A stretch of 64,000 bases of DNA from Fonsecaea monophora (Eukaryota; Ascomycota; Eurotiomycetes; Chaetothyriales; Herpotrichiellaceae), in contig NW_019174008.1 of the NCBI RefSeq assembly GCF_001642475.1, positions 1 through 64,000 on the forward strand. The letters run 5' to 3'. Positions 23,649-34,625 of this stretch are shown here, piece by piece; positions within the stretch are counted from its first letter, which is position 1, and each line of letters starts with the position of its first letter. The notes below the pieces were generated by a model. That model saw only the letters and a program-made list of their open reading frames with translations. It ran no database searches and was not told where the DNA came from. The position numbers and the translations under genes were made by a program.

Positions 23649-25891
23649 CTAGAGTTCCTGGCCCAGTCTGACCAACTCGGACAAAAAGTCCTCGCCATTG
23701 ACCAGTTCGGTGCTCCCGTAGACGACCCTCCTCGCCCGAGGAGCATTGGCACCGACTCCTGACCCCCCGGTGGCTCCCAAGCCGCTCGTCCTCTTGACCC
23801 AGTCCTGCAGATTGCCGTACTCGTCCATACTGCCTCCTCCCACAGTGAAGACGATTGCCTCTGTGTATCCTTGTCTCCTTTGGCCGAAGCTGGGATTCAC
23901 ACCTGCACCTCCGGACTGGCTACCGGGACCTCCCTTGCTGTCTCTCGACGGCGGAGTCGACCCGCTTGCTGTCCCAGGTATTCCTCTAGCATGTGCACTC
24001 CTGGGATCAAAATATAGATATCCCTCCGTCATGGCGATCGCACTGGAACTCGCGGCGGGCGGGTCCATGATCGACTCTACGATCTTGGTCACCGTTAGAT
24101 CCCTGTTCGCGGGGAGAAAGTTTTTCACTCCGGACACGAGAGCTTCGAGGTTGACGTTGCTGAACGTGTTCCCGAGAGCAGTGGAGGAGAGCTTTTCGGT
24201 GAAATTCTTGGAGAGTGAGGAGAGGCCGCCAAATAATGGCGCCTGGGATGACGGCTGTTGCTGAGATGGTGCTGTGGAGCTCATCATTGTCCCTCGCGTC
24301 TCCAGACGTACGTTGGAGATGTGTTTTATTGCCGTCACGGCATCGCCTACGCCAGCAGCCGTGAGTGCAGACTCGAATTCTGATAGCTCGGATTTTGAGG
24401 GCTCCCTATCGACGCTAAGGTACCAGATGATAAATATTCTCAGCTTGTCTAACGGGTTGTTGCCCTTATCGTCCGACTTGATGAGACTGAGCATTTGGTC
24501 AGCAGTTTGTTTGGTGATGGTCTCTTCCAACTGAAAGAAGTTGTCAAGTTGGCGGTCCTTGATGCCCTTGAGCAGTGCGGTCGCGATGTTCATGTGCATG
24601 TCCAGCGTTGCTTTGCGCTCTCGCAACTCGGGCAACAGTGTTATTGCTGCTTTCAAGTGAGCTGCGGAGGCTGAGCTGTCGTTGAGATCTTCAATGCTAT
24701 TCACGCCTGTTTTCCTCGTCACCTCCTCCGCGTCCGTCTTGTACTTTGTGAGTTCTTTGTCAATGTCTTCTGCGACTTGAGGGAAGGGAGCGCTTGCATT
24801 GCGCGCCCAGAAAAAGTCGCTCGCGTTAAGGTCATAAGCTCGGGGCTTTGTGGTCGGATCTCCTTCGTCGGCAACGTCCACCGTGATTCGGTTGAGGTGC
24901 ATTTTCAGGACATCATGTACCAAGGACTGGTATGTCCATGAATGAGACAGCATCGGAACTAGATCGATGTTCCGGTCAAGAATTATCAGAACAGGTCGTG
25001 AGGGTGCAGAGTATAGATTGGCTGCGGAGCCTTTTGACGAGAACAAGTTATCCTTAGAGTTGAGGACATGATCTCTCAGTTTTCTGTCCAGCTTGGTGGC
25101 GATCATCTTAGCCAGCTCTGTTTGAGGGCATCGTATAATGGGCACCGATCCCATTGTGACGCTGACGCTGAACAGCCCGCTCACAATCCTGTCTATGGCT
25201 GCATCCTGGGCCTCAGCTTCTGCTTTGGCACTATTAAATGTCCAATACGACTCTTTTCCCATTGCCAAACTGAACAAGTCGGGTTCAGCGACAACAAAAT
25301 TCAGGTATTGGTCGTACACTTGGGCGATGGAATCTGCTGTATTTGTGGATGCGATCTGAGCGGCAAATTCTTCCAGGAGTGGCCGAGATATCGAGGAGAT
25401 GAAGTTGACATAGGCTGGAGAGTAGAGGCCACGGGCAAGGTCAGAGCATATGAGCTGGATATTGACGGGGGTGGGTTCGACGAGATACAGGACAGGCACG
25501 TCTGGTATGGGATAGCGAGGTGAGTTTATGTTTCTGTTGACCAGTCAGTGGTTGTACTGTCCTAGGCCACTTATTGGCAAACTGACAGATGTATTGTTAC
25601 TCCCTTACTCCGCAGGTCATTGACGCGTAGAACACTGCTGATTATGTCTCGTCCAAGATTGTCAAACACAAGAACCTTCCATATTGGTTCCCCATTCTCG
25701 TTGAGAAGCGAGGCAGCTGGAGGACTGGCTGTGACATCGCCATTTGAGGTAGATTCGTGGTCGTGGTTCAGGCTCAGTATGCGCTCAATAGAAGCTGAGA
25801 CGTGTGAGAATCCTCAAGTATGGAGTAATTCGTCCTGGAAAGGCTACTCACCTATCTGACGGTCCCGCAGAGTCTGGGTGCGGGATGCCAT
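23649..25891 (-). CDS. SLY1: Sec1/Munc18 protein SLY1 (ER–Golgi SNARE regulator)
   Basis: SM protein that binds the syntaxin Sed5/Ufe1 type SNAREs and drives ER–Golgi vesicle fusion. Exons 25891–25852, 25794–25587 and 25533–23649 give 710 residues, somewhat longer than yeast Sly1 (666). Introns are 57 and 53 bp. Exon 1 encodes MASRTQTLRDRQ, completed by ASIERILSLN; exon 2 ends VNDLRSKGVTIH, and exon 3 continues LNINSPRYPIPDVPVLYLVEPT, reproducing the conserved SM domain-1 order. Domain 2 contains PVLIILDRNIDLVPMLSHSWTYQSLVHDVL, a hallmark of the family. The C-terminal part has a Ser/Pro/Gly insertion (TASGSTPPSRDSKGG) before the last SM strand, and this explains the extra length. It is divergent from the PNUTS-like gene 1.5 kb away. 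Identification is secure. Confidence 0.96.
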
Positions 25892-27387
25892 GACGGTCGA
25901 GGATGAAGGTCCGCAGATTGTAGGGCTAGGGGGAGTTGATGAAAGCCGACTCTCATCTTGCACTTGTAACGCCCAAGTCTAACAAGGACAACATTGCATC
26001 ATGGAGAAGCAAAGTCAGTATTGAGCTCCGAGTCCCTTGTACTTTGTATAAACAGCCTCTGGAGGCACCGTGGCCCAAGGCCCTGGAACAAAAAGTGGCC
26101 GCAACTGGGCATGATGCGAGACAACCAGGCACCAAACCAAAACAGGCTTAGTCTAGAACTGCGGGTAGCGCTTTAATCTCAAGAGGTTGAACTTGGCCTT
26201 CCATCTTCTCCATCTCTCCATCTCTCCATCTCTTCCCTCTCTCACTCCCTTCTCTCATTCCTTCATCACTTCATCAATTCATCACCCCCCTCAAAATACC
26301 ACCTTTTATCCCACGAATACATCCCCTTTTCCTCCTTCCTCTTTTTCACTCTGTAATCTTGTTCCTTGGCACCCTCGGACAGTGCTCTGTAATAAGTGAC
26401 ATTGAATGGTTCTCCATTTGGCATCACCGCATGGGCTGGAGACGGGGTGTGTTGACGTTGGCGTGACTGTGTGTGGCGCGTTCGCTCATCATCTAATATT
26501 GATTTGAATCCGCCCAAAAGACACACGTCCTTTTGAGCCTCTTTTTATACCACTCATCAGTGACGGGGGTGGATTGAGTGCATTAGTGCTTGTTTCCTTC
26601 AAACTGGTCCATACTAGAGAAGAGAGTGAATTTTTTCCTTTGAGAGACTGGGAGGTTGGCCCTTTGTTGGCCTTGTTTGCACGGTTCGAAGTGCGGGCAA
26701 AATCTCAGAAGAAGGGGTTGTGCCATTTCTCTCTCCCTTTGTCTTTAGGGAGGGAAACGGGTGGTGGTTACAAGGCACGAAAGGCGGAGGGATCAAAGGC
26801 GCGCAGGTGGCCAGGCGGCAGGGCGGCCCTTCACAGAACAGAACCCGTCCTCACCCAAAGAACAAAAACAAACCCACCTCGTTTTCCAGCCTGAGAGTTC
26901 TGGATTGAACAGCGCGAGAAAAAAAAAAAAGAAAATCCTCCCAAAAAGATAACACTAACCCCCTGTGTACCCCGGAACGACAAATTAAATTCTACGGTCT
27001 CTGCTACAAAACAAAAGCCCTCAAAAAGCCTCAGTTGTGTTGGTCAGGGCACGGCAGTCGCCGCACTTCCACTTACATTGCCCTTTCTATGCAGCCGAGC
27101 GCGTGTTGCGGCCTGTGAGTGGCAACTTTTCTCGGCATAAGCCCAAACAAACCTTTTGCTCCCTTGCAAGCCAGAGCGACTCAGCGCGAACTCCTGGGTC
27201 GCCTTGACGGGAGTATTTTGGGTTTTTTTTTGTCAGACCGAACGGCTTTCCTTCACGTGATTTGCCGGAACAGCCACTGAAGTCACGGCCGCAATCACCG
27301 CAATTAACCGCTGGACGATCTTTGACCACGTGACTGAGCCCCTAGGTCCTCTTGGGCTCTAGCCAGTGTGTCGATCTTCCCATCACC
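25892..27387. other. 1.5-kb divergent promoter region (SLY1 / PNUTS-like gene)
   Basis: No gene. Contains a long CT-rich stretch near 26,190–26,350, a poly-A run near 26,920 and two CACGTG boxes close to the start of the right-hand gene. Short frames here are low-complexity. Confidence 0.45.
27253..27332. promoter_or_regulatory. Two CACGTG (E-box / Cbf1-type) sites
   Basis: CACGTG occurs at 27254–27259 within the palindrome TCACGTGA, and again at 27327–27332 as CCACGTGAC. They are 56–134 bp upstream of the ATG at 27388. CACGTG is the known site of fungal bHLH factors such as Cbf1; binding here is inferred. Confidence 0.45.
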
Positions 27388-30300
27388 ATGAATCCATCAA
27401 CCAACCCGTCACTCAATGGCGCGCAACATGCAAAAGGTCAATCATACGGCTTGCTTGATGGCATCCAAGCCTATTCAGGCGTCGATAGTCTTCCCAATGG
27501 AGAAGATCTGTCTCGCTTTTTTGACCCCGAGCTTTTCGATTCCACCACCCTTGGCAGCAGCTATACTCAACCCTCGATGTCAATGTCGCATGACTACGAT
27601 CCCAATGCAGGCCGACAATCGGGCACGCCAGATGTACAGCAGTATAATGTCGCCCAGCGAGCATTTCCCCACCATCAGTACACTCAACCATACTTCGACT
27701 CTCGCCAGATGACACAACCCAACTATGATCCCCGATACTATTCGCAACCCTCTCCTTCGCCAGTGGGGTTCGATGGCGGCTATTCGTATCAGACTCAGAT
27801 GGGTTATCCCAACCAACAATTCAGTGCCCAGCAGCTGAGTATTCCACAACGACAGACTCCAACTCCTTCACAGAACTACGCTCCAAGGCAACAACAACAA
27901 GCACAGCCACAACAGACACCGTTCGTCAACATGGATCCGCGTGCGCAGCTATCACATGTCCAGGTGAGTGGCCGACGCTCCGTCGTGTGCAGCCCGCATT
28001 GTTTGCTAACACTGGCCCAGAACAACGACATGATGCGCTTCGGAACCTTTCAAGATCAAACTCATCAACCCTCGAATCATTTTGTGGACCCCTCCTTGCT
28101 GAACTCGAATCAGATGATGCATACAAGTAGGGGACATGTATCGCATGCTTCCAAGTCATTAGCTGATCATGGTCTGCCAGACAGCAACCATGCCTTCCAG
28201 ACGCAGCAAGCTTTCATGCCCACTTCATACTTCAAGGCGGGTACGACGGTCGATCCAAGATCCTTACAAGGAAACCAACCCCTGCAGCCTATGCCATCTG
28301 TCACGTCACAAATTCCACGTCCAGGTACCGAGGTCGATCCTAGTCGTCAACGTCAGCTAACGGGGGCAGGGATCGCTATTCAGCCAAAGCCCGAACAGGA
28401 TACGAAGACGACGGCTACTAAAACCCCAGATGAGCCTCAGAAGAAAAGAGGTCGTCCGAGAAAGGATGCATCTGCAAAGCCCGATGGACATCCCTCAGGA
28501 TCCGAAACGGATTCCGATGACGATCTAGAGATCGAAGATGAGGAGCCTCCCGAAGTGACCCCTGCCCCACTGAGCGTATCAATGCCCACCGATGAACGAG
28601 GAAAAGCTCTCTATCATGCGGTGCAAGCTGTTTGGAGCCCTCGCAACAAGTCGGCTTCTCCCGAGAAGATCCGTGGTGGCATTGCTGGCTTTGGTGATGT
28701 TGTGCGAGGATTGAGAGACGCCTGGAAGACGAAGAATGAAAGCCTGAGAAAGGCAGAGCTTCCTGCTTCTCCCACTGCTGCAGATGCTCCAAGGTTAAAG
28801 GAAGAAGTTGCGCGCTATCGCCAAGTCATGGAAACTGTCATGATGAGGTCTTTGCTATATGGTCATCCAGCCATCGTCAATAGGTATGTTGCCTTCCCTG
28901 CCACTCTGTCGTGTCCGTGTTTATGTTGCCCTGGCCACTTCTGTGTCGACATGGCCTCATGTGGCCCAGATTCCTTCCATAGACGCAAAGCTTTCTGCTG
29001 CTTCTGCCTTAGTTGCAAGCACAGCTCGATGTCTCAGGTCCGGGATTCGAAGACGCGGATGTGCTTGCTCCTTCGGCAGAATGGTTGTATTCATAGCTCT
29101 GCATCCATAGATAGTCTACAAACCGCCTCTTTTCGTGATTCGTCTCGTATGCAAGGGCCTTGGGAACACCATGGCATATATGTGATCCGATCACGCTCAA
29201 TAACGTTTACTGATAATCGCCTTTAGACTAGGCGAAAACCAATTCACAATGTCGGCCTTGTACTCGTTCATGCTCGACAGGTTCAACGCAGCCGATTACG
29301 ACAGCACCCTTGTCAGCTCCATCCTCAAGGTAAGAGGGCTCTTCACCTTTGCGGTACCCTGCTAACTCGATTCAATTAGTTCGTCGTCAAGTTTGGCACT
29401 CTTGATACTGAGATGCTGGAGATGACGAAGCTGTCGAAGATTCTCCAGCGTCTGACCAAAAAGGCTACGAGTGATGTCAAGACGTTAGCACAAGCCGTTC
29501 TTGATAATGCTGTCGCGGCTACGGCGAAGAAAACTTCCACCTCTCATGACAAGAAGGGTGACAAGCCAATGTCACCTAGATCTGTTGGGAGCCCAGCAGA
29601 TGGGACACGAAAGGAGGGCACCGGCGGACTCAAGCGTCTCCGGGAAGGTGATGGGTCTGCCCAGCCGGTTCTGAAAAAGGTCGCAAAATCGATTCCGCAT
29701 TCCTCAAAACCTCTCGCTCTCCAAAACGCCGAACGTAGAAAGGCGCTGGAAGCCGCACACACGGCCAAGGCCGGAGAGAAAGCAACTCCTGCACCAGCAG
29801 GAACAACAGCTCCTTCAGCAAAGGCCAAAGTGGCTGTGGCCGCCCCTCCGAAATCTTCAATCTTTGCGGCTTTAGCATCAGCACCTAAAAAACCAGGCAC
29901 CTCCAACGCAGAACGAGCCGCTGCAGCTGCTAAAGAGAAGGCTTCCTCATCGTCGTCTCCTTCTCTGGCTTCTACCCAGTCAGTGAAGAAACTGAACACA
30001 GGGAAAGAGTCCCCGCCGCGGACTGGTGGTTCTGCCCCTGTCGCAAAGGCCGCGACCGCATCGTCCTTCCTGGGATTGCTCGCTGATATGGAGAAAAAGC
30101 CTGAAAAAGAGGCAAGGAAAGAAGACGGAATCCCGAACGAGACTGAAGAGCAAAAGGCGAAGAGACTGCGTAAAGAAGCTCGCAGGAAACTTCGCGTCAC
30201 CTGGAAAGCCGATGCGGAACTGGTGGAGACTCGCTTGTTCACCCATGATCCAGACGAAGAGCTTGACCAAGGCGACCGTTTAAAACGCGACGCTGGAGAC

Positions 30301-31311
30301 ACTGGTCGTGAAGGTGAAGCGCTTAAACTCCACAAGAACTTGGAAGATCTCGAGGACGAAGAGGACGAAGACTCTTTCGAAGAATTTGAGCCATATACAC
30401 CACCGTCGGAAGTGGACTTTAGTTACCTTGAAGATGCTACCCTTGGCGACGATTCACCACACAAAATTAATTCACTTAAGTTCGGCGGGATCATGAAGCC
30501 TGACAGCCCGAGCAGTGAAGCGCAAAATAAATATGAGCAAGACACACTCATGGCACTGTACACTTCCAAGGCCGACCGTCCGCAAACCCCAAAGGAGCCA
30601 GATGAAAGCAAGGAGGAGGATGAAGGCGACTTCGAGCCTGCTGAACCCGAGACTCCCTTCGGCGAGCCCAATGAGATGACGCGACGACGAGAGACGGAGT
30701 ATCTCGCACGAAAGGTCCGAACACAACCTGCCACTGATCTTGCGGCACAGATTCAAGCCATGTCTGCCCCACAGATATCTCAACAGCAACCAGGAGCCAT
30801 TCCGCCGGAGCTTCAACGTGCTCTAAGCATGTTGGGTCGATCAACTCAGCCGAGCCAGCCGACCACAGCGCCGCAAGCTGCCCCCGGTGCCAATGTGAAC
30901 TTGCAGGCGATCCTCCAGACAGTCCTCGGCAACCAATCGCAAACGCAGACCCAACAACCTCAGTATCTCGCCGTCAGCCAAGCCACGGCATTAGGACCAA
31001 ATCTAGGCGCCCTCTGGGCCTCGATGCAACAAGGCGCTCAAGCCGGAACATCTGCCAGTACGCTTCCTCTGGGATTGGCTGGAAACCCTAGCCCCTACGT
31101 GGCTAACTTCGACGACGCTTCTCGCAAGCATGGCCGTAGCGACTCCAATGACAACGACAACGACAATGGCAGAAAAGGAGGAACCAAGAAGAAGAAGGGG
31201 GAGTCCAAACCTTACCTCTATAAGACCCAAACGTGCACCTTCTGGGAGCAAGGCAAATGTCTCAAGGGTGATTCTTGCACATATCGACACGGCGATGACG
31301 ACGACAGCTAA
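27388..31311 (+). CDS. PNUTS/Ppn1-like protein: AT-hook, TFIIS-N-like domain, RVxF motif, CCCH zinc finger
   Basis: Probable nuclear PP1-targeting subunit acting in transcription termination. Exons 27388–27963, 28021–28883, 29227–29329 and 29380–31311 give 1157 residues; introns are 57, 343 and 50 bp, the second unusually long. The first ~320 residues are Gln/Pro/Tyr-rich. An AT-hook (KKRGRPRK) starts at residue 333. An all-helical region of about 383–560 ends LSKILQRLTKK…LAQAVLDNA, resembling the last helices of a TFIIS N-terminal domain. A PP1-docking type RVTW lies at 786–789 in a basic context (RRKLRVTW), followed by an acidic stretch. The end is a single CCCH finger, C1133-x7-C1141-x5-C1147-x3-H1151. 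This order (TFIIS-N, RVxF, C-terminal CCCH) is that of animal PNUTS (PPP1R10). The domain evidence is seen; the orthology is inferred, and a generic CCCH protein remains possible. Confidence 0.8.
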
Positions 31312-32271
31312 GTCGGCTGGCTTTCGGGCGCACTTCATACTTAAACCAATGTACACTGTACACTACTAACATGTTACGGGGCTATGAATTTTTTTGCTGA
31401 GCAACTGCGACAACCGACCTCTTTTATCCCCATCATTTCTCCTTTTCAAAAGCGATTTCAAAATTCCAGGGAAGCAGGCAGGCACGTATGTGGATGACAA
31501 TCAGGTTACGGTCGGATAGAGTGCTGGCTTCTCTCATGTCTCAAGGGCGCAAATCTACCTATTTCTCACCGTCATATAGCATTTCGTCCGGAGTCACACG
31601 GTGGCCAGATCCGTGGCGCGAGTTCTGGCAGGGTTTGGTAGAGAAGTGATGCAAAGCTGCTTTCAATCGCATGTGTTCAAGTTTGATGTTCTTTTCCCTA
31701 TATTCCATTATAGTAGTCGGGGCGACAGTAACAGGCCGCCGTGAAGGGGTTTAGGAGGTATACGAAATACGAGGTAGATCTACTTACCTTTCAGGTAGTC
31801 GCACGCTCGGTAGGTATTATCTACGAGGTACATGTGCAGGAGCTTGGCACTGCGTAGACGTTATTAAGTGGAAAGTGGGAGAAATAATAATGACGTGGGA
31901 CTCGAGGGTCGCAGCTGCTGCTTTGGTGTCTGCGATTTCCTGGCAGCCCTGGCCACCACTTACTTCCACCAGCCTGTTTCACCTAGTCACCATTGAATCG
32001 GTCTGCATTTCCACGGTCACCGGCCTTTTTCTGCCTGTAGACAATAGAATAACTCATTTTCTTGACATAGACTGCGAGAGCCACACAGTACATTACACGT
32101 CGAGCCAGCCCTTCTGTCTTCCTCTGTGCTTTCATTTGACAAGGAACATTCGAGAACAACAGGCGGTCTTCTGCGCAGGCAGTAACCAAACCCTCTACAT
32201 ACCTGGCCACAAGGAGAGGGCCACAACAAACTAGACGAAGTGGTCAAATCGAAAACGTTGCACGTCAAAAC
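31312..32271. other. Intergenic region, 960 bp
   Basis: No gene is supported. Contains several GGTAG/CTACC short motifs around 31,780–31,830. The last ~200 bp are presumably the GET3 promoter and leader. Confidence 0.4.
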
Positions 32272-33401
32272 ATGTCGGCTGCACTCGTGAGCGCGGACGA
32301 CGATGTCCTTGACCCGAGTCTCCAAAACCTCATTGACCAGAAGTCGCTACGATGGATTTTCGTGGGTGGGAAGGGTGGTGTAGGCAAGACAACAACGTCG
32401 TGCTCGCTGGCAATTCAAATGGCAAAAGCTAGGAAATCGGTGCTCTTGATTTCCACCGATCCCGCTCACAACTTGAGTGACGCCTTTAGCCAGAAGTTTG
32501 GCAAGGACGCAAGACTGGTCGAGGGCTTTACAAACCTCAGCGCCATGGAAATCGACCCTAACGGCTCCATCAACGATCTCATCGGCGGCGGCGGGGATGA
32601 GGCTCAGGAAGCCATGGCAGGACTGGGTGGAATGGGCAACATGATGCAAGATCTGGCGTTTAGCGTATGCCACTCCTTCGTTCGGTTGCGAAGTCAGGTT
32701 GCTAATTTAGACAGATTCCTGGCGTTGACGAAGCCATGTCCTTTGCCGAAGTGCTCAAGCAAGTCAAATCCCTCTCCTACGAAGTCATTATCTTCGACAC
32801 GGCTCCCACCGGCCACACTCTTCGCTTCCTACAATTCCCCACGGTCCTGGAGAAGGCCCTCGCAAAGATTTCCCAGCTCTCTACTCAATTCGGTCCCATG
32901 CTGCAATCAGTTATAGGAGCAAGAGGAGGTCTTCCGGGAGGGGCATCACTCGAGGAATTGACACAGAAGCTTGAGTCGCTTCGAGAGACCATTGCCGAAG
33001 TCAATGGCCAATTCAAGAATCCCGACATGACCACCTTTGTCTGCGTCTGCATCGCCGAGTTCCTTTCTTTGTACGAGACGGAGAGGATGATTCAAGAGCT
33101 GGCAAATTACCATATTGATACCCATTGCATCGTCGTCAATCAGTTGTTGTTCCCGGAGAAAGGCAATGAATGCAAGCAGTGTAACGCTAGGAGGAAAATG
33201 CAGAAGAAATATCTCGACCAGATTGAAGAGCTGTACGACGAGTTCAACGTGGTTAAGATGCCGCTCCTGACGGATGAAGTGCGCGGGGTGGAAAAGCTGA
33301 AGAGGTGAGCATTTCGCGATCTTGACGCCATCATCTCCACAAACTGACAGCCGCATAGTTTCTCGGAAATGCTGATTCATCCCTATCAACCGCCATCATG
33401 A
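32272..33401 (+). CDS. GET3: GET3 ATPase, tail-anchored protein targeting factor
   Basis: Cytosolic ATPase that delivers tail-anchored membrane proteins to the ER receptor Get1/Get2. Exons 32272–32664, 32715–33304 and 33359–33401 encode 341 residues, matching the family length. Introns are 50 and 54 bp. The deviant Walker A, GGKGGVGKTT, is at residues 32–41, followed by STDPAHNLSDAF (switch I) and DTAPTGHTLRFL (switch II). The zinc-binding dimer cysteines form C284-x2-C287 in NECKQCNARR, like the yeast pair. The small third exon supplies FSEMLIHPYQPPS, the conserved last helix and tail; without it the protein would stop at KLKR. Bacterial ArsA relatives are tandem duplicates, whereas this is a single unit, so GET3 is the correct call. 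Confidence 0.97.
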
Positions 33402-34625
33402 GATCAAGCCCAGGGGTCAGTAGTGATGATAGACACAAAACTCGAGTTCCAAACTTTGCGCTGGGGGCCAAATAAAAAGCTCAATGCACCCGCGCTCTGG
33501 TGCGGACCAAATGCCAACATTGATTCAACGCCCAGACATCTGACACGAGCCCAACTCGGTAGATGATTCCTTTTCTGTCTGATGGCCTGAGGGGTCTAGA
33601 TGGATTATTTGACATGTTTGGGAACCTGGGACCCGGTCGAGCCTGATTGAATGAGGAGCAGCGCCAGCCCGTACTAACGCCCCCCCGGTCCTGATCTGCG
33701 ACGACTTAGCCGTCGTGCGCCTGACGTACTCTGCATGCTTTGGCCTTGCAATCCAGTGGACAATCAAAAGCCTCCGCACCCTCGTTTGTCAAATGTTATG
33801 CAAGCAGTCGACCTGCCATTGGATCACGAATGCCGCGGTTCTGACCGGACAATAACCCGCGGGCCAGGGCTTCAGTTCGCCGCACATGTGCCTTACTCAT
33901 CGCACCAGGGGCCAGAAGGTTATCGTCGGGCAGGGCTGCTCGTCGGCTCTGGCTTTCCGACTTGCGACTTAAGGAAATAGGCTGCTGTGGCTGAGTCGTT
34001 AAGTCGCTGAGAACAGAAACTGCACTAAGGGCTCTGTCTCTGCCCAATCACTCAGTCCGTTTTCCCATCTGCACATCGTGGTTCTGTCCTACAAAGCCCA
34101 AATAGGATTATGGTCCAACCAGCCTTGTCCACACGTTCATGGTTCACGATATGGAGTACGAGGTCCAGCGGAAGTGTAATCTCAAAATGCATCGGTTGTC
34201 CCCTTCGCAGCTTAAAAAATCCGAAGTCTGCCGCCTCGAACAAAAGGTCCCTGGACTGTGTGCGAAGTATATTCGGCCGTACTGTCGCGAGGTGCGACAT
34301 TTACATGGTCCACGGCCTTGTTGACAATTTCCAACGTCTTCACTTCGGTATCGCGCTGGGCCGAATTGCATTTTTATCACAGGCTTTGCTCACATATGCT
34401 TGATTGATCAGAGTGAATACCACTGATGCGCCACATGTATGCTCCCCAAGGACAGGATTTATAACCATTCTCCTTCCCAGAATGTACGACTCCCAGGGGG
34501 TGGCAAGCTCACCAATCCATCATCTTGGGCTCAATGCAGAAGAGTCTAAGATCGACCCACACACGACATCTTGCAGTCTGAGGTGCAGTTTACGCCGCTC
34601 CAGTCTTCATCAGCCGAAAGCCGGC
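33402..34625. other. Intergenic region, 1.2 kb
   Basis: No supported gene. An in-frame extension of the next CDS reaches back to 34404 but has no family-like sequence, so the start was placed at 34626. Overlapping sense and antisense frames between 34,050 and 34,400 are short. Confidence 0.4.

Noticed and set aside
29544..30335. Long minus-strand frame (263 codons) inside the PNUTS-like gene
   Set aside because: Antisense shadow of exon 4; composition is Ser/Ala/Phe-biased and the sense strand carries the clear domain evidence.
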